Below are positions 28,609 through 38,203 of a stretch of 64,000 bases of DNA, piece by piece (positions within the stretch are counted from its first letter, which is position 1; each line of letters begins with the position of its first letter). Position numbers and translations under genes: made by a program. The stretch spans positions 62,001 through 126,000 of the forward strand of contig JAJDUT010000057.1 of assembly GCA_022826515.1 (NCBI GenBank). Direction: 5' to 3'. The notes beneath the pieces are model-generated. The model was not told the DNA's origin. It did not search any database and worked only from the letters and a program-made list of their open reading frames with translations. Source of the stretch: Candidatus Latescibacterota bacterium (GTDB lineage Bacteria; Latescibacterota; UBA2968; UBA8231).

Positions 28609-29616
28609 ATGAAAGCTATACTCGTAGGGTTGGGCGGCCGGGGCCGCTACTGGCTCGGTCAGTGCCAACAGCAAGCGGGCGTCGAGGTAGCAGCTTGCGT
28701 CGAGCCTTTTGCGCCCAACTGCCAGCGCGCGACAGCCGACCACGGCTTTGCCGCCAACCGGATATACGACGACCTCGGCCAAGCTCTCAACGCCGTGCAA
28801 GCCGATTTCGTCCTCGACGTAACCCCGCCAGCCATCCACGAAGAAATCGCCATGCAGACTTTTGCCGCCGGCCTGCACCTGCTCGGAGAAAAGCCCCTCA
28901 GCGACGATTACCAAGCGGCGCGGCGCGTAGTGGAGGCCGGCACCCACGCTGGCGTCGCGCACATGATCACCCAGAACTACCGCTTCAATGGCCTGCCGCG
29001 CACGACTCGCCGCCTGCTCGCCGAAGATCTCATCGGTCCAGTCGGCCAGCTCGATGTCTCGCTCTATGTCAACTGGGCCGACTCGCCCGGCTCGCATTAC
29101 GTCACCGAGCCGTACATGTTCCTCACCGACATGGGCATTCACCACTTCGACATGATGCGCTACACTCTCGGCCAAGACCCTGTGAGCGCGCACGCCCTCA
29201 CTTGGAACCTCCCCTGGGGCTGGCACCGTGGCGACGCCGCTCAGATGATCCTCTTCCGCTTTGCCAACGGCGTGGTCGCCACGCATCGCGGTATCGGCTG
29301 CACGGTCGGGCACGTACCCGCCGGGCACAACGGCGAGTGGCGCTACGAAGGGCCGCGCGGCACGCTGACGTGGGAGGGCTTCGACCTGTACCACACCCAC
29401 TCGCACCGCGCCGATCCCAAAATTCGCCAGCAAATCCCGCTCGACGACGATGGCGGCCAAGACCAAAACCCCGTGCTGCGGGAATTCGTCGCCGCCATCG
29501 AAGAAGGCCGTACGCCCGAGTGCAACGCGGCTGACAACCTCAAGTCCATGGCCATGGTTTTCGCGGCTGTCAAAAGTGCGATAGAGGGCCGCGAAGTAGC
29601 CATCGACGAGCTATAG
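28609..29616 (+). CDS. Gfo/Idh/MocA family oxidoreductase
   Basis: 335 residues. Rossmann motif ILVGLGGRGRYWLGQC, GEKPLSDDYQAARRVVEAG with the EKP signature, and a C-terminal domain with HYVTEPYMFLTDMGIHHFDMMRY, the active-site His region. AAAGGA precedes the ATG. It is divergent from the phosphodiester glycosidase gene across a 160-bp promoter region. Likely a sugar dehydrogenase; the substrate is unknown. Confidence 0.92.
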   Translation: MKAILVGLGGRGRYWLGQCQQQAGVEVAACVEPFAPNCQRATADHGFAANRIYDDLGQALNAVQADFVLDVTPPAIHEEIAMQTFAAGLHLLGEKPLSDDYQAARRVVEAGTHAGVAHMITQNYRFNGLPRTTRRLLAEDLIGPVGQLDVSLYVNWADSPGSHYVTEPYMFLTDMGIHHFDMMRYTLGQDPVSAHALTWNLPWGWHRGDAAQMILFRFANGVVATHRGIGCTVGHVPAGHNGEWRYEGPRGTLTWEGFDLYHTHSHRADPKIRQQIPLDDDGGQDQNPVLREFVAAIEEGRTPECNAADNLKSMAMVFAAVKSAIEGREVAIDEL

Positions 29617-29664
29617 ACTGACTCTCTTGCCACAGTTTGCGACTAACCCCTCTTTAATAGGCTT

Positions 29665-31044
29665 ATGACCCTGCATCTTTTTGATACCTATGCCCGCCAA
29701 GAGCGCCCCTTCGCGCCGCTCGCGCCACCCCAAGTCCGCCTGTATGCCTGCGGCCCGACCGTGTACAACTACCAGCACATCGGCAACTTGCGCACTTACA
29801 TATTCGAAGATATCCTGCGACGCGCCCTCGAATACAGCGGCTATGAGGTCCACCACGTCGTCAACATCACCGACGTAGGACACCTGACCTCCGACGCGGA
29901 CACCGGCGAGGATAAGATGGAGGCCGGTGCGCGGCGCACTGGCCTGACGGCTTGGGAAATCGCCGAGCGCTACACCGCGGATTTCCAAGAAAAGCTCGAC
30001 TGGCTCAACGTGCTCGCGCCCCACGTCTGGTGCCGGGCCACCGACCACATCCACGAGCAGATTGCCGCCATCGCCGCCATCGAGGAAAAAGGCTATACGT
30101 ACCGCACAGACGACGGCCTGTACTTCGACACCTCGCGCCTGAGCGACTACGGCCATCTCGCCCGCCTCAACATCGAGGGCCTACAAGGCGGCCAGCGCGT
30201 CGATCTCGGGCAGAAGCGCCGCATCACGGACTTTGCGCTGTGGAAGTTCAGCCCAGCAGACACGCAACGACAGATGGAATGGGATAGCCCGTGGGGGCGC
30301 GGCTTTCCCGGCTGGCACATCGAATGCACGGCCATGGCGGCCAAGTACTTGGGACCGTACTTCGACATCCACTGCGGCGGCGAGGATCACATCCCGGTCC
30401 ACCACACCAACGAGATCGCCCAATCCCAAGCCTGCTACGACACGCGGCTAGCCGAATTCTGGCTCCACGGCGCGTTTCTACAGCTCGACGGCGAGAAGAT
30501 GTCCAAGTCGAGCGGCGACTTCCTCCGCCTCGAATCCCTCGTTGAAGAGGGCTACGATCCCCTCGCCTACCGCTTTTTCTGCCTCGGAGCGCGCTACCGC
30601 GCCAAGCTCTCCTTCACTTGGGAAAGTCTTAGCGGCGCAGCCACGGCCCTCGACCGGCTGCGCGCCGCCGCCCACGCTTGGGGCGAGCCTTCAGAACCCA
30701 ACGACCGCTACGTGGCTGCATTCAAAGAGCGCGTCGAGGACGACCTCAACATGCCGCGCGTCCTCGCCCTGTGCTGGGAGCTCGTGGCCGACGATCTCCC
30801 CGACGCCGCCAAGAAGGCCACGCTTTTGCACTTCGACCAAGTCATGGGCTTGGGGCTAGCCGAGTGGACGCCGCAAGAAGAGGAGGTCCCCGACGCGATT
30901 CACGCGCTCGCCGCCCAGCGGCAACAGGCCCGTGACGCCAAGGACTGGGCCACGGCCGACGCCCTGCGCGACGAAATCACCGCGGCTGGCTACGAAGTCG
31001 AAGACACCCCTCAAGGACCTAACATCCGCCCGCTCAAAGCCTAA
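29665..31044 (+). CDS. cysS: Cysteinyl-tRNA synthetase
   Basis: Charges tRNA(Cys) with cysteine. Class I signatures are CGPTVYNYQHIGNLRTYIFED (zinc Cys plus HIGH-type HIGN) and EKMSKSSGDFL (KMSKS). Also present are WHIECTAMA and DIHCGGEDHIPVHHTNEIAQ, which supply zinc ligands, and a DALR-like helical C-terminus ending EVEDTPQGPNIRP. The length of 459 residues is typical. It is followed after 14 bp by the M81 peptidase gene. Confidence 0.96.
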   Translation: MTLHLFDTYARQERPFAPLAPPQVRLYACGPTVYNYQHIGNLRTYIFEDILRRALEYSGYEVHHVVNITDVGHLTSDADTGEDKMEAGARRTGLTAWEIAERYTADFQEKLDWLNVLAPHVWCRATDHIHEQIAAIAAIEEKGYTYRTDDGLYFDTSRLSDYGHLARLNIEGLQGGQRVDLGQKRRITDFALWKFSPADTQRQMEWDSPWGRGFPGWHIECTAMAAKYLGPYFDIHCGGEDHIPVHHTNEIAQSQACYDTRLAEFWLHGAFLQLDGEKMSKSSGDFLRLESLVEEGYDPLAYRFFCLGARYRAKLSFTWESLSGAATALDRLRAAAHAWGEPSEPNDRYVAAFKERVEDDLNMPRVLALCWELVADDLPDAAKKATLLHFDQVMGLGLAEWTPQEEEVPDAIHALAAQRQQARDAKDWATADALRDEITAAGYEVEDTPQGPNIRPLKA

Positions 31045-31058
31045 CCGAACGGACGCCC

Positions 31059-32546
31059 ATGTCCCGCATCCTCGTCGCCGAGTGCAAGCAAGAAATCTCC
31101 TCCTTCAACCCGGTCATCGGCACGTACGACAACTTCTCCATCCGCCGCGGTCCTGAGTTGCTCACCTATCACCAAGGCCGCGAGACCGAGATGTGCGGTG
31201 CCTTACAGGTCTTCGCCGACAGCCACATCGACGTCATCCCCACGTACGGAGCCGTCGCCCCCTCGGCCGGGCCTTTAGACCAGCAGGACTTCGAGCGCCT
31301 TGCCGCTGAGCTACTCGACGCGGTCACGCCCCACCTAGCCGACGCCGACGGCATGTACTTCTGCCTGCACGGTGCCATGGGTTGCACCGAAGAGCTAGAC
31401 CCAGAAGGCTACTTGCTGCAACAGATTCGCCACGCTGCCGGTCCCGACTTCCCCATCGTAATCTCGCAAGACCTCCACGGCATCCTCACCCACCGCATGC
31501 TGGAGCACTCGAACGGCCTCGCCATTTATCACACCTATCCGCACGTCGATTTGGCCGACACCGGCCGCCGCGCCGCGTACTTGCTGCTCCAAGTCCTCGC
31601 TGGCGCGCAGCCCGTGGTAGCCCGCGTGCGGGTGCCCGCGCTCGTGCGCGGCAACGAACTCATCACCGCCTCGGGCGTGTACGGCGAGACCATCCGCTAC
31701 TGCCAAGCCCTAGAGGAACAGCCCGACATTCTCGCCGCCGGCATGATGATCGGCAACCCGTTCACCGATGTGCCCGAACTGTGCTCCCAAGCCATCGTCG
31801 TGGCCGATGCCGACCCCGACCTCGCCCGCAGCGAGGCCCTGCATATCGCCGCTGACTTTTGGGAACGCCGCGCCCTCATGCAGCCCGACCTCGTATCCGT
31901 CGAAGACGCCGTCGCCCAAGCCTCCCAATACAGCGGTCCGGTGCTCTTCACCGACGCGGCCGACGCCCCTTCCTCGGGCGCGACCGGCGACAGCAACGTG
32001 CTGCTCCAAGCCCTACGTACCAACGGGTACTCCGGCCAAGTGCTTGCGCCGTTAGTGGATGCACCCGCCGCGTTCATGGCCCACGACGCTGGCCTAGGCG
32101 AGCGCATCCACGTGGTTTTGGGCGGCTCGCTCGACTCGCGCTTTGCCCCGCTCGACCTAGAGGTCGAAGTCACCCAACTCGGCGATGGCGAATATCTCTG
32201 CGAATCTTGGAACACGCCCCAGCACGCCGGGCCTACAGCCGTGCTGGAAAGCGACAACCTCACCATCGTCTGCGTCAGCCGCTCAGTGCCCTTTATTGAT
32301 CGCTCGGTCTTTATCGCTCACGACATCAACCCCAAGGACTACGACCTCATCGTCATCAAGTCGCCGCACTGCCAGTGGCACTTTTTCGACGAGTGGGCCG
32401 AGATAAACTTCAACGTCGATGCCCTTGGCTCGACCAGCGCGAACTTGCCCACCCTCGGGCACCGCGTCTGCCAGCGGCCCATGTACCCCCTCGAACTCGA
32501 TGCCCCTTTTGACCCAGTCGCCGAAATGTTCGGCACAGGAGCCTAG
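31059..32546 (+). CDS. M81 family metallopeptidase (MlrC/microcystinase C-like)
   Basis: 495 residues with the two-domain M81 layout. The N-terminal metallopeptidase region starts ILVAECKQEISSFNPV and contains GMYFCLHGAMGCTEELDPEGYLL, SQDLHGILTHRM and YHTYPHVDLADTGRRAA. The C-terminal domain begins around LFTDAADAPSSGATGDS and ends in a typical SPHCQWHFF segment. Members hydrolyse small cyclic or modified peptides. Non-secreted. The start spacing from cysS (14 bp) suggests co-transcription. Confidence 0.92.
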   Translation: MSRILVAECKQEISSFNPVIGTYDNFSIRRGPELLTYHQGRETEMCGALQVFADSHIDVIPTYGAVAPSAGPLDQQDFERLAAELLDAVTPHLADADGMYFCLHGAMGCTEELDPEGYLLQQIRHAAGPDFPIVISQDLHGILTHRMLEHSNGLAIYHTYPHVDLADTGRRAAYLLLQVLAGAQPVVARVRVPALVRGNELITASGVYGETIRYCQALEEQPDILAAGMMIGNPFTDVPELCSQAIVVADADPDLARSEALHIAADFWERRALMQPDLVSVEDAVAQASQYSGPVLFTDAADAPSSGATGDSNVLLQALRTNGYSGQVLAPLVDAPAAFMAHDAGLGERIHVVLGGSLDSRFAPLDLEVEVTQLGDGEYLCESWNTPQHAGPTAVLESDNLTIVCVSRSVPFIDRSVFIAHDINPKDYDLIVIKSPHCQWHFFDEWAEINFNVDALGSTSANLPTLGHRVCQRPMYPLELDAPFDPVAEMFGTGA

Positions 32547-32550
32547 CTTT

Positions 32551-33312
32551 ATGCCTGCCATCAAACAATCCGTCTGTTTCAATCCCTTCGCCGGCAGCGG
32601 CCTCAGCCCGCAGGAACTCGTCGCTGCCGCCGCCCGCATCGGCTACCAATCCGTAGAAATGGCGGCCCAAGAGCACTGGCCGCTGATCCAAGACCACGGC
32701 CTCGCCATCGCCATAGTCTCCGGCCACGCTTCCCTGCCCGACGGCCTCAACAAGCCCGAAAACCACGACCGCATCGAAGACGAACTCCTCGCCAATATCG
32801 ACCTCGCCGTTGAATGCGGCATCCCCTCGCTGATTTGCTTTTCCGGCAACAGCGAGGGCCGCTCCTCAGAAGAGGGCCTCGCCAACTGCGTCGCCGGTCT
32901 GCGCCGCGTCACCGATGCCGCCGAGGAAAAAGGCATTACCCTCTGCATGGAATTGCTTAACTCGCGCGTCAACCATCCCGACTACCAGTGCGACCGCACC
33001 GCCTGGGGCGTGGCCCTCTGTCAGGCCGTCGGCTCGCCCCGCTTCAAGCTGCTCTACGACATCTACCACATGCAGATCATGGAAGGCGATCTCATCCGCA
33101 ACATCACCGACCACATCGACTGCATCGGCCACTTCCACACCGCCGGCAACCCCGGCCGCCAAGACCTCGACGACCAGCAGGAGATCTACTACCCACCGAT
33201 TATGCAGGCCATCGCCGCTACTTCCTACGATGGCTACGTCGGCCACGAATATCGGCCCAAGGGCGATGCCATTGACTCACTCGAACACGCTTTCTCCGTC
33301 TGCAATGTCTGA
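32551..33312 (+). CDS. Hydroxypyruvate isomerase-like TIM-barrel protein
   Basis: 253 residues from ATG 32551, 4 bp after the M81 stop. AP-endonuclease-2-type TIM barrel with KQSVCFNPFAG, LICFSGN, ITLCMELLNSRVNHPDY, FKLLYDIYHMQIMEGDLI and CIGHFHTAGNPGRQDL; the Glu and His residues are expected metal ligands. This matches hydroxypyruvate isomerase (Hyi), which interconverts hydroxypyruvate and tartronate semialdehyde. A different sugar epimerase role is possible. Confidence 0.88.
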   Translation: MPAIKQSVCFNPFAGSGLSPQELVAAAARIGYQSVEMAAQEHWPLIQDHGLAIAIVSGHASLPDGLNKPENHDRIEDELLANIDLAVECGIPSLICFSGNSEGRSSEEGLANCVAGLRRVTDAAEEKGITLCMELLNSRVNHPDYQCDRTAWGVALCQAVGSPRFKLLYDIYHMQIMEGDLIRNITDHIDCIGHFHTAGNPGRQDLDDQQEIYYPPIMQAIAATSYDGYVGHEYRPKGDAIDSLEHAFSVCNV

Positions 33313-33369
33313 AAAGCCGTCTGAAGCAATGGTCGCACGGGGCAAAGTATCCGCAGATGAACGCAGATG
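33312..33369 (+). repeat. Dispersed intergenic repeat, copy 2
   Basis: AAAAGCCGTCTGAA (33312-33325) also occurs at 38204-38217. ATCCGCAGATGAACGCAGATG (33349-33369) resembles the inverse of 38260-38279 and 26187-26206. It starts at the last base of the isomerase gene. CGCAGATG-rich intergenic repeats of this kind are common in environmental genomes; their function is unknown. Confidence 0.6.
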
Positions 33370-33407
33370 CGGGATGACGTTGTTTGGAGCAGGCGTGGGA
33401 TTTTCAA

Positions 33408-34220
33408 ATGGCCTGTGAGATAACAATCGCGCCCACCGGCGGCGCACTCGGCGCTGAGATCAAAGGCTGCGACCTATCCGCACCGCTCGCGCCCGACCAA
33501 GTCGCACAGGTGCGCCAAGCACTGCTCGACTACGGCGTGGTTTTCTTTCGCCAGCAGCAACTCAGCGACGAGGACCAAGTGCGCTTCACCGCGTACTTTG
33601 GCAAACCCGTACCGCACGTGCGCAAGCAACGCCCACGGCGAGTCAAGGAGATTTTCCTCATCTCCAATGTCAAGGAAAACGGCGAGCCAATCGGCGAACT
33701 AGGCGACGAACTGATTCCCTTCCACTCGGATCTTTCCTACCTACAACGCCCCGGCACCCTGTCGGTACTCTACGCGGTGGAAATCCCCTCGGAGGGCGGC
33801 CAGACCCAGTGGTGCAATTGCACCGCCGCCTACGAAGCACTCGACGACACTTGGAAAACTCGCCTCAAGGGAATGCGCGCCGTGCATCGCCACTACGTCG
33901 AAACACAAAACCCGCCCGAGCACATCGCCCACCCCATCGTCCGCACCCACCCCGAAACGGGGCGTCGCTCGCTCTACGTAGGGCCGCACCTGACCAAATA
34001 CGTCGTCGGCCTCAGCCGCCAAGACAGCGACGCCCTGCTCGGCGAACTGTACGCCCATCTCGAACAGCCGCGCTTCATCTGGACCCATGAGTGGCAAGTC
34101 GGCGACCTCGTCCTCTTCGACAACCGCCCAACCATGCACCGCCGCCTCGCCTTTCCCCCAGACCAGCGCCGCCTGATGAAACGCACCCAAGTTTTCAACG
34201 ACGAAATACCTGTGGAGTGA
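33408..34220 (+). CDS. TauD/TfdA-family 2-oxoglutarate dioxygenase
   Basis: 270 residues from ATG 33408; a TTG 8 codons earlier is the alternative. The iron-binding facial triad is visible as FHSDLSY (HxD) and TMHRRLAFP (distal His), with LMKRTQVF supplying the 2-oxoglutarate Arg. The N-terminus GALGAEIKGCDLSAPL and YGVVFFRQQQLSDEDQVRF are typical of TauD. It hydroxylates a small carboxylate or sulfonate; the substrate is unknown. Cytoplasmic. Confidence 0.92.
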   Translation: MACEITIAPTGGALGAEIKGCDLSAPLAPDQVAQVRQALLDYGVVFFRQQQLSDEDQVRFTAYFGKPVPHVRKQRPRRVKEIFLISNVKENGEPIGELGDELIPFHSDLSYLQRPGTLSVLYAVEIPSEGGQTQWCNCTAAYEALDDTWKTRLKGMRAVHRHYVETQNPPEHIAHPIVRTHPETGRRSLYVGPHLTKYVVGLSRQDSDALLGELYAHLEQPRFIWTHEWQVGDLVLFDNRPTMHRRLAFPPDQRRLMKRTQVFNDEIPVE

Positions 34221-34238
34221 ACATCGAAAGAACATGCC

Positions 34239-36365
34239 ATGCGTAGCCTATTCGTTCTGATATTCGCCTTATCGGTGATCGCTTGTAGCGACGGCGACCG
34301 CCAGCCTGAAAACCAATCTTCCAACCCGCTCTATCCGTCTGGCTCGGAACAGGTCCAACGAGGCCAGATTGTGACGGGTGAGGGAGCTTCGTTGTCGGAG
34401 GCCGAGGTGGTTATCATCGACGCGGAGCGTCTGGTGGTACTAGCCCGTGCACCGGTGGATGACCAAGGCAGCTTCGCGGTCTCTGTGCCCCAGCGGCCGA
34501 GCTACTGGTTGGGCGTTTTCGGTCCCTATATGACAACCCATGTGGACACGGCGTTCGCTTTTACGGGAGAGGCCATAACCGTCGGCGAGCCTCCTCGGTC
34601 GGATGCGGCGGGCAAGGCCGCACAAATGGTGGGCATACTGGGCGATGTCAACAACGATAATCAGGTCGATATAGCAGACGCGCTGCTCGTACTGCTCTAT
34701 ACCTTAGAACGCATCTCCTTCGTAGCGCCGAATCAAGGCAATATCGCCCTAGGCGACGTCAACGCGGACGGCCTGATAAACCTAGCGGATGTCCTGCTTA
34801 TTATGACCTATATTGCGAATCCGCTTGACCCGACGCTGCCGGATGGAATCGGTTTAGCCACTGAACAGACTACGGTCGCTATCGCAGTTGAACAAAATCG
34901 GGCGGTGTTAATCGCGCTCTATGAGGCTACCGGCGGAGACAACTGGGAATACAACACTAACTGGCTCAGCAGCACGCACCCTCTCGATCGATGGTACGGC
35001 GTTACCACGGACGACGCGGGACGGGTCGCTAGCTTAGGACTCACCTACAACCAGTTGACGAGGGAGATACCCCAAGCGTTGGGACAACTCGATAGTCTGC
35101 AATACCTAATCCTCACCGGCAACCAGTTGACGGGACCAATACCCGAAACATTGAGACAACTCAACAACCTGCAATCCTTGGTCCTCGGCTACAACCAGTT
35201 GACAGGAACCATCCCCGAAACGCTTGGGCAACTCAACAGCTTACAATACCTAAACCTCGCCAACAACCAGTTGACCGGGGAGATACCCCAAGCATTGGGA
35301 CAACTCAATAACCTGCAATACCTAAACCTCGCCACCAACCAGTTGACCGGGGAGATACCCCAAGCATTGGGACAACTCAACAACCTGCAATACCTAAACC
35401 TCGCCAACAACCAGTTGATGGGACCGATCCCCGAAACGCTGGGACAACTCAACAACCTGCAAGGCCTAAGCCTCGCCAACAACCAGTTGACGGGAGAGAT
35501 ACCCCAAGCATTGGAACAACTCAACAACCTGCAAGGCCTAAACCTCATCGACAACCAGTTGACGGGGTGCATCCCCTCTGCGTTGCTAGATGTATCGGTC
35601 AATGACTTAAACGACCCATGGCCAGCCTTCTGTATGCCAGGGCGCACCGATCCTATTTCCATTTTCACCGTTAGCTTCCCGTCCAACGATGGCATCGAGG
35701 TGAGTGCGATTTTTGGCACGGCCCAAGACGGAGAATCGCTGCCAGTGGTAATCCTCCTGCACGATCTGGGGGGGAGCAAATCCGACTGGTTGAACAACAC
35801 CGACACGTGCATGGCCTTGCTCAAGCGTGGCTACGCCGTCTTGGCCATCGACATGCGCGGGCACGGCGACACCCCGATACCCGATGACCGACAGTACTTG
35901 GAAGAGATCGATGTAGAACTGAGCTATCGCGATGTCGAAGCCGCGTTGGTCTGGCTACCGAGCCAGTCCGAGATCGATGTCAGCCGCATCGCGGTAGTAG
36001 GCAGTGGCTTGGGAGGAAACGTGGCCTACGTGAGTTCAGGCCTTTTCCCCGAGCTGATAAAAACCAGCGTCTCCCTCTCGCCGGGGCTGTGGCAGGTCTC
36101 TTCGTTCGAGCCGTTGGTCACCGGAGCCGGCCTCGAATCGTTTGCCCCGCGGTCCATACTCTTTATGGTAGGCGATAAAGCCCAAATTGACACCGGGGAC
36201 GTCATTCTCAGCTATGCCGATTTCGCTCGTAACTTAGAGGCGCTGACAGCCGAGCCAAAAGACTTACGCATTTTTTCAGACTCGGCCGACCACGGTTTTG
36301 CATTGCTCGACAATATCGCCGAGGCACATGATCTGTTCTTCCTCTGGTTGGAGGAAAATCTTTAA
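34239..36365 (+). CDS. Lipoprotein with dockerin-like, leucine-rich repeat and alpha/beta-hydrolase domains
   Basis: 708 residues. The lipobox VIAC at residues 13-16 predicts an outer-surface lipoprotein. A dockerin-type pair of calcium repeats follows (GDVNNDNQVDIADALLVLLYTL and GDVNADGLINLADVLLIMTYI). Next come about eight 24-residue plant-type leucine-rich repeats (YLNLANNQLTGEIPQALGQLN). The C-terminus is a dienelactone/S9-like hydrolase domain (VVILLHDLGGSKSDW, VLAIDMRGHG). At the nucleophile elbow the sequence is VVGSGLGGN, placing Gly590 where GxSxG needs Ser, so catalysis looks lost. His is kept in ADHGFALL. A binding or recognition role is more likely than hydrolysis. Confidence 0.85.
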   Translation: MRSLFVLIFALSVIACSDGDRQPENQSSNPLYPSGSEQVQRGQIVTGEGASLSEAEVVIIDAERLVVLARAPVDDQGSFAVSVPQRPSYWLGVFGPYMTTHVDTAFAFTGEAITVGEPPRSDAAGKAAQMVGILGDVNNDNQVDIADALLVLLYTLERISFVAPNQGNIALGDVNADGLINLADVLLIMTYIANPLDPTLPDGIGLATEQTTVAIAVEQNRAVLIALYEATGGDNWEYNTNWLSSTHPLDRWYGVTTDDAGRVASLGLTYNQLTREIPQALGQLDSLQYLILTGNQLTGPIPETLRQLNNLQSLVLGYNQLTGTIPETLGQLNSLQYLNLANNQLTGEIPQALGQLNNLQYLNLATNQLTGEIPQALGQLNNLQYLNLANNQLMGPIPETLGQLNNLQGLSLANNQLTGEIPQALEQLNNLQGLNLIDNQLTGCIPSALLDVSVNDLNDPWPAFCMPGRTDPISIFTVSFPSNDGIEVSAIFGTAQDGESLPVVILLHDLGGSKSDWLNNTDTCMALLKRGYAVLAIDMRGHGDTPIPDDRQYLEEIDVELSYRDVEAALVWLPSQSEIDVSRIAVVGSGLGGNVAYVSSGLFPELIKTSVSLSPGLWQVSSFEPLVTGAGLESFAPRSILFMVGDKAQIDTGDVILSYADFARNLEALTAEPKDLRIFSDSADHGFALLDNIAEAHDLFFLWLEENL
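35038..35580 (+). repeat. 72-bp tandem repeats encoding leucine-rich repeats
   Basis: About seven to eight near-identical 72-bp units, e.g. CAGTTGACCGGGGAGATACC followed by a GCATTGGGACAACTCAA segment, each encoding one 24-residue LRR. Adjacent units at 35260-35460 differ at few bases, pointing to recent duplication or gene conversion and possible copy-number variation. Confidence 0.85.
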
Positions 36366-36559
36366 GATAGCACTTTATCCCCACCGCAGACGCCCACTTA
36401 GCTCCACTCCAACATTGCTAAGACCGTAAAGAACACCGATTGTGGATTGTCCAATTCGACTCCGCCGCCACCCTTAACCGCTGTCTGAACATTCCAGTCG
36501 AATTTGACGACAGCCTGTGCAAGGTACTGGCATTGGACGCCTTGCCCAACGTCAGTTAA

Positions 36560-38125
36560 TCACATACGCTCGACCGCGAAAGCCGCTAGGGTGCGGGTCT
36601 CCCGGCTGAACTCCACCCCAACGAGGTGAATCGGCTCGCCGCGACCGCGATACTTGGCTGCGTAGTTCCGCTCCTGCAACTGCCGCAGCGCCGCCCCGGC
36701 CGACGCCTGTTCCACCACCTTGAACTCAAACAGATACACATTTCCATTGAACTCCACCGCCATGTCCAAGCGACCGGCGTGGCTGCTGTCCTCCACCGTG
36801 ATCGCCAGCCCTAACGACGCGAAGTAGGAATAGAACACGCTGGCGTAATAGCCCTCGTAGTTCGCAATCTCATTATTTGTGTGCCACTGATACGGAATGC
36901 TGGCAAAAAACGCCTTGAATAGCGTCTCCAAGCCGTCGAAGTCATTGACCAGCAGCAGGTCGTACAGCCGGGCGCTGTGCTCGGCCTGACGTGCGGGGTT
37001 GCCCGTCAGGTGGTTCAGCAGGCTCCTGTTCAGGCTCTGCTGCACCTCCCGATTCGGGTAGCCCTGCCGGTAGTATAGCTCCCCGCCGCGCGGCTCGGCT
37101 TGGCGAATGGTCAGGTAGCCGGTCTGGAACAGCAGCGCCTCAGTCGCGATGTAATCCACGTCAAAAGTAGATAACAACTCATCGCTGCTGAGCATGTCGT
37201 CCAAGGCCAAGGAACTGACCCCGCGCTCCAACAACATTTCGAGCAGAAACGTCGGCGTACCCGTCTCAAACCCGTAGGCCCTGAACCGACGATTGAAGAA
37301 CAGCAGCAACGCGTCAAAGGGGTTGTACACGGCTTCGTCGCCCAGCCAGTTGTAGCCGTTGTACCAATCGCGGATGGCGTCCCGGTCCAAGCCTGCCAGT
37401 TCCGGGGCGAACACTGCGTCCAGGTCCGTCTCGGTGTAGCCGCAGATGGCGGAGTAGTGCGGGTTTAAGGTGATGTCGATGAGATTGTTGAGGCCGGAGA
37501 ACAGGCTGACCTTGGAGAACTTGCTTACCCCGGTGAGGAAGCTGAACGCGATGTGTGCGTCGCTATCCTTAATGGCCGCGTACAAGCCGCGCAAATAGTC
37601 GCGGTTGGCGCGGGCGACTTCTGGCACCTCCAGTGCGTCTAAAATGGGCTTGTCGTACTCGTCGACTAGCACTGCCACCGGCTGACCGGTCCGTTGATGC
37701 AGTGTCCGCAGCAAATGCCGGAAGTAAGCCGGTGCGGTGTCGCAGCCGTCAACTTTCTCTATGGTGCCCAATTGGGCCATCGCCTCCTTGTGCAGATTGC
37801 CCGGCTCCGTGAAGTTGCCGCTACCAAAGCTCAGCCGCAGCACCGGATGGCGCACCGACCAATCCCAGCGGTCGTGGATGGTCAGTCCCTGAAACAGCGG
37901 CTCGTTGCCCTCGAACAGCTCCTTGAGCGTATCGAGAAATAGGCTCTTGCCAAAGCGGCGAGGCCGCGACAGAAAGTAGTGGGTGCCCTCGTCAACCAAC
38001 CGCGCTATGTAGGCGGTCTTATCGACGTAGTAGTAGTTCTCCGAGCGGATTTTGCGGAAGGTCTGAATGCCGATGGGAAGTTTGCGCTTGGCCGTCCGCG
38101 ACGAATCGGGTTCCTTCTGTAGCAT
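36560..38125 (-). CDS. AAA-ATPase-like/PD-(D/E)xK nuclease protein (DUF1703)
   Basis: 521 residues. The N-terminal half is the AAA-ATPase-like domain found with DUF1703: LPIGIQTFRKIRSENYYYVDKTAYIARL, P-loop-like RPRRFGKSLFLDTLKELF, VAVLVDEYDKPILDAL (Walker B) and FLTGVSKFSKVSLFSGLNNL. The C-terminal half is a PD-(D/E)xK-type domain with ASLGLAITVEDSSHAGRLDMAVEFNGNVYLFEFKV (D ... ExK). This family is often present in many copies per genome and its role is unsettled (mobile element or defence). It stands alone here. Confidence 0.9.
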   Translation of the reverse strand: MLQKEPDSSRTAKRKLPIGIQTFRKIRSENYYYVDKTAYIARLVDEGTHYFLSRPRRFGKSLFLDTLKELFEGNEPLFQGLTIHDRWDWSVRHPVLRLSFGSGNFTEPGNLHKEAMAQLGTIEKVDGCDTAPAYFRHLLRTLHQRTGQPVAVLVDEYDKPILDALEVPEVARANRDYLRGLYAAIKDSDAHIAFSFLTGVSKFSKVSLFSGLNNLIDITLNPHYSAICGYTETDLDAVFAPELAGLDRDAIRDWYNGYNWLGDEAVYNPFDALLLFFNRRFRAYGFETGTPTFLLEMLLERGVSSLALDDMLSSDELLSTFDVDYIATEALLFQTGYLTIRQAEPRGGELYYRQGYPNREVQQSLNRSLLNHLTGNPARQAEHSARLYDLLLVNDFDGLETLFKAFFASIPYQWHTNNEIANYEGYYASVFYSYFASLGLAITVEDSSHAGRLDMAVEFNGNVYLFEFKVVEQASAGAALRQLQERNYAAKYRGRGEPIHLVGVEFSRETRTLAAFAVERM

Positions 38126-38203
38126 GGGTCTTGCTCCACATCCCGGCCAACTGGAGTATAGGGCCTATGCCGACAAGATAGACTACAGGGACAACCCATG
38201 CAA

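Noticed and set aside
28585..29466. 293-codon frame opposite the Gfo/Idh gene at 28609
   Set aside because: The sense strand has the Rossmann and EKP motifs; the antisense product is Val/Ala-rich shadow sequence.
35038..35580. Eukaryotic origin of the leucine-rich repeats
   Set aside because: The repeats resemble plant LRRs, but the gene has a bacterial lipobox, dockerin repeats and no introns; such LRRs are known in environmental bacteria.
36366..36559. Possible gene or tRNA between the LRR lipoprotein and the DUF1703 gene
   Set aside because: No frame with a start, ribosome site or recognisable product, and no cloverleaf could be traced.
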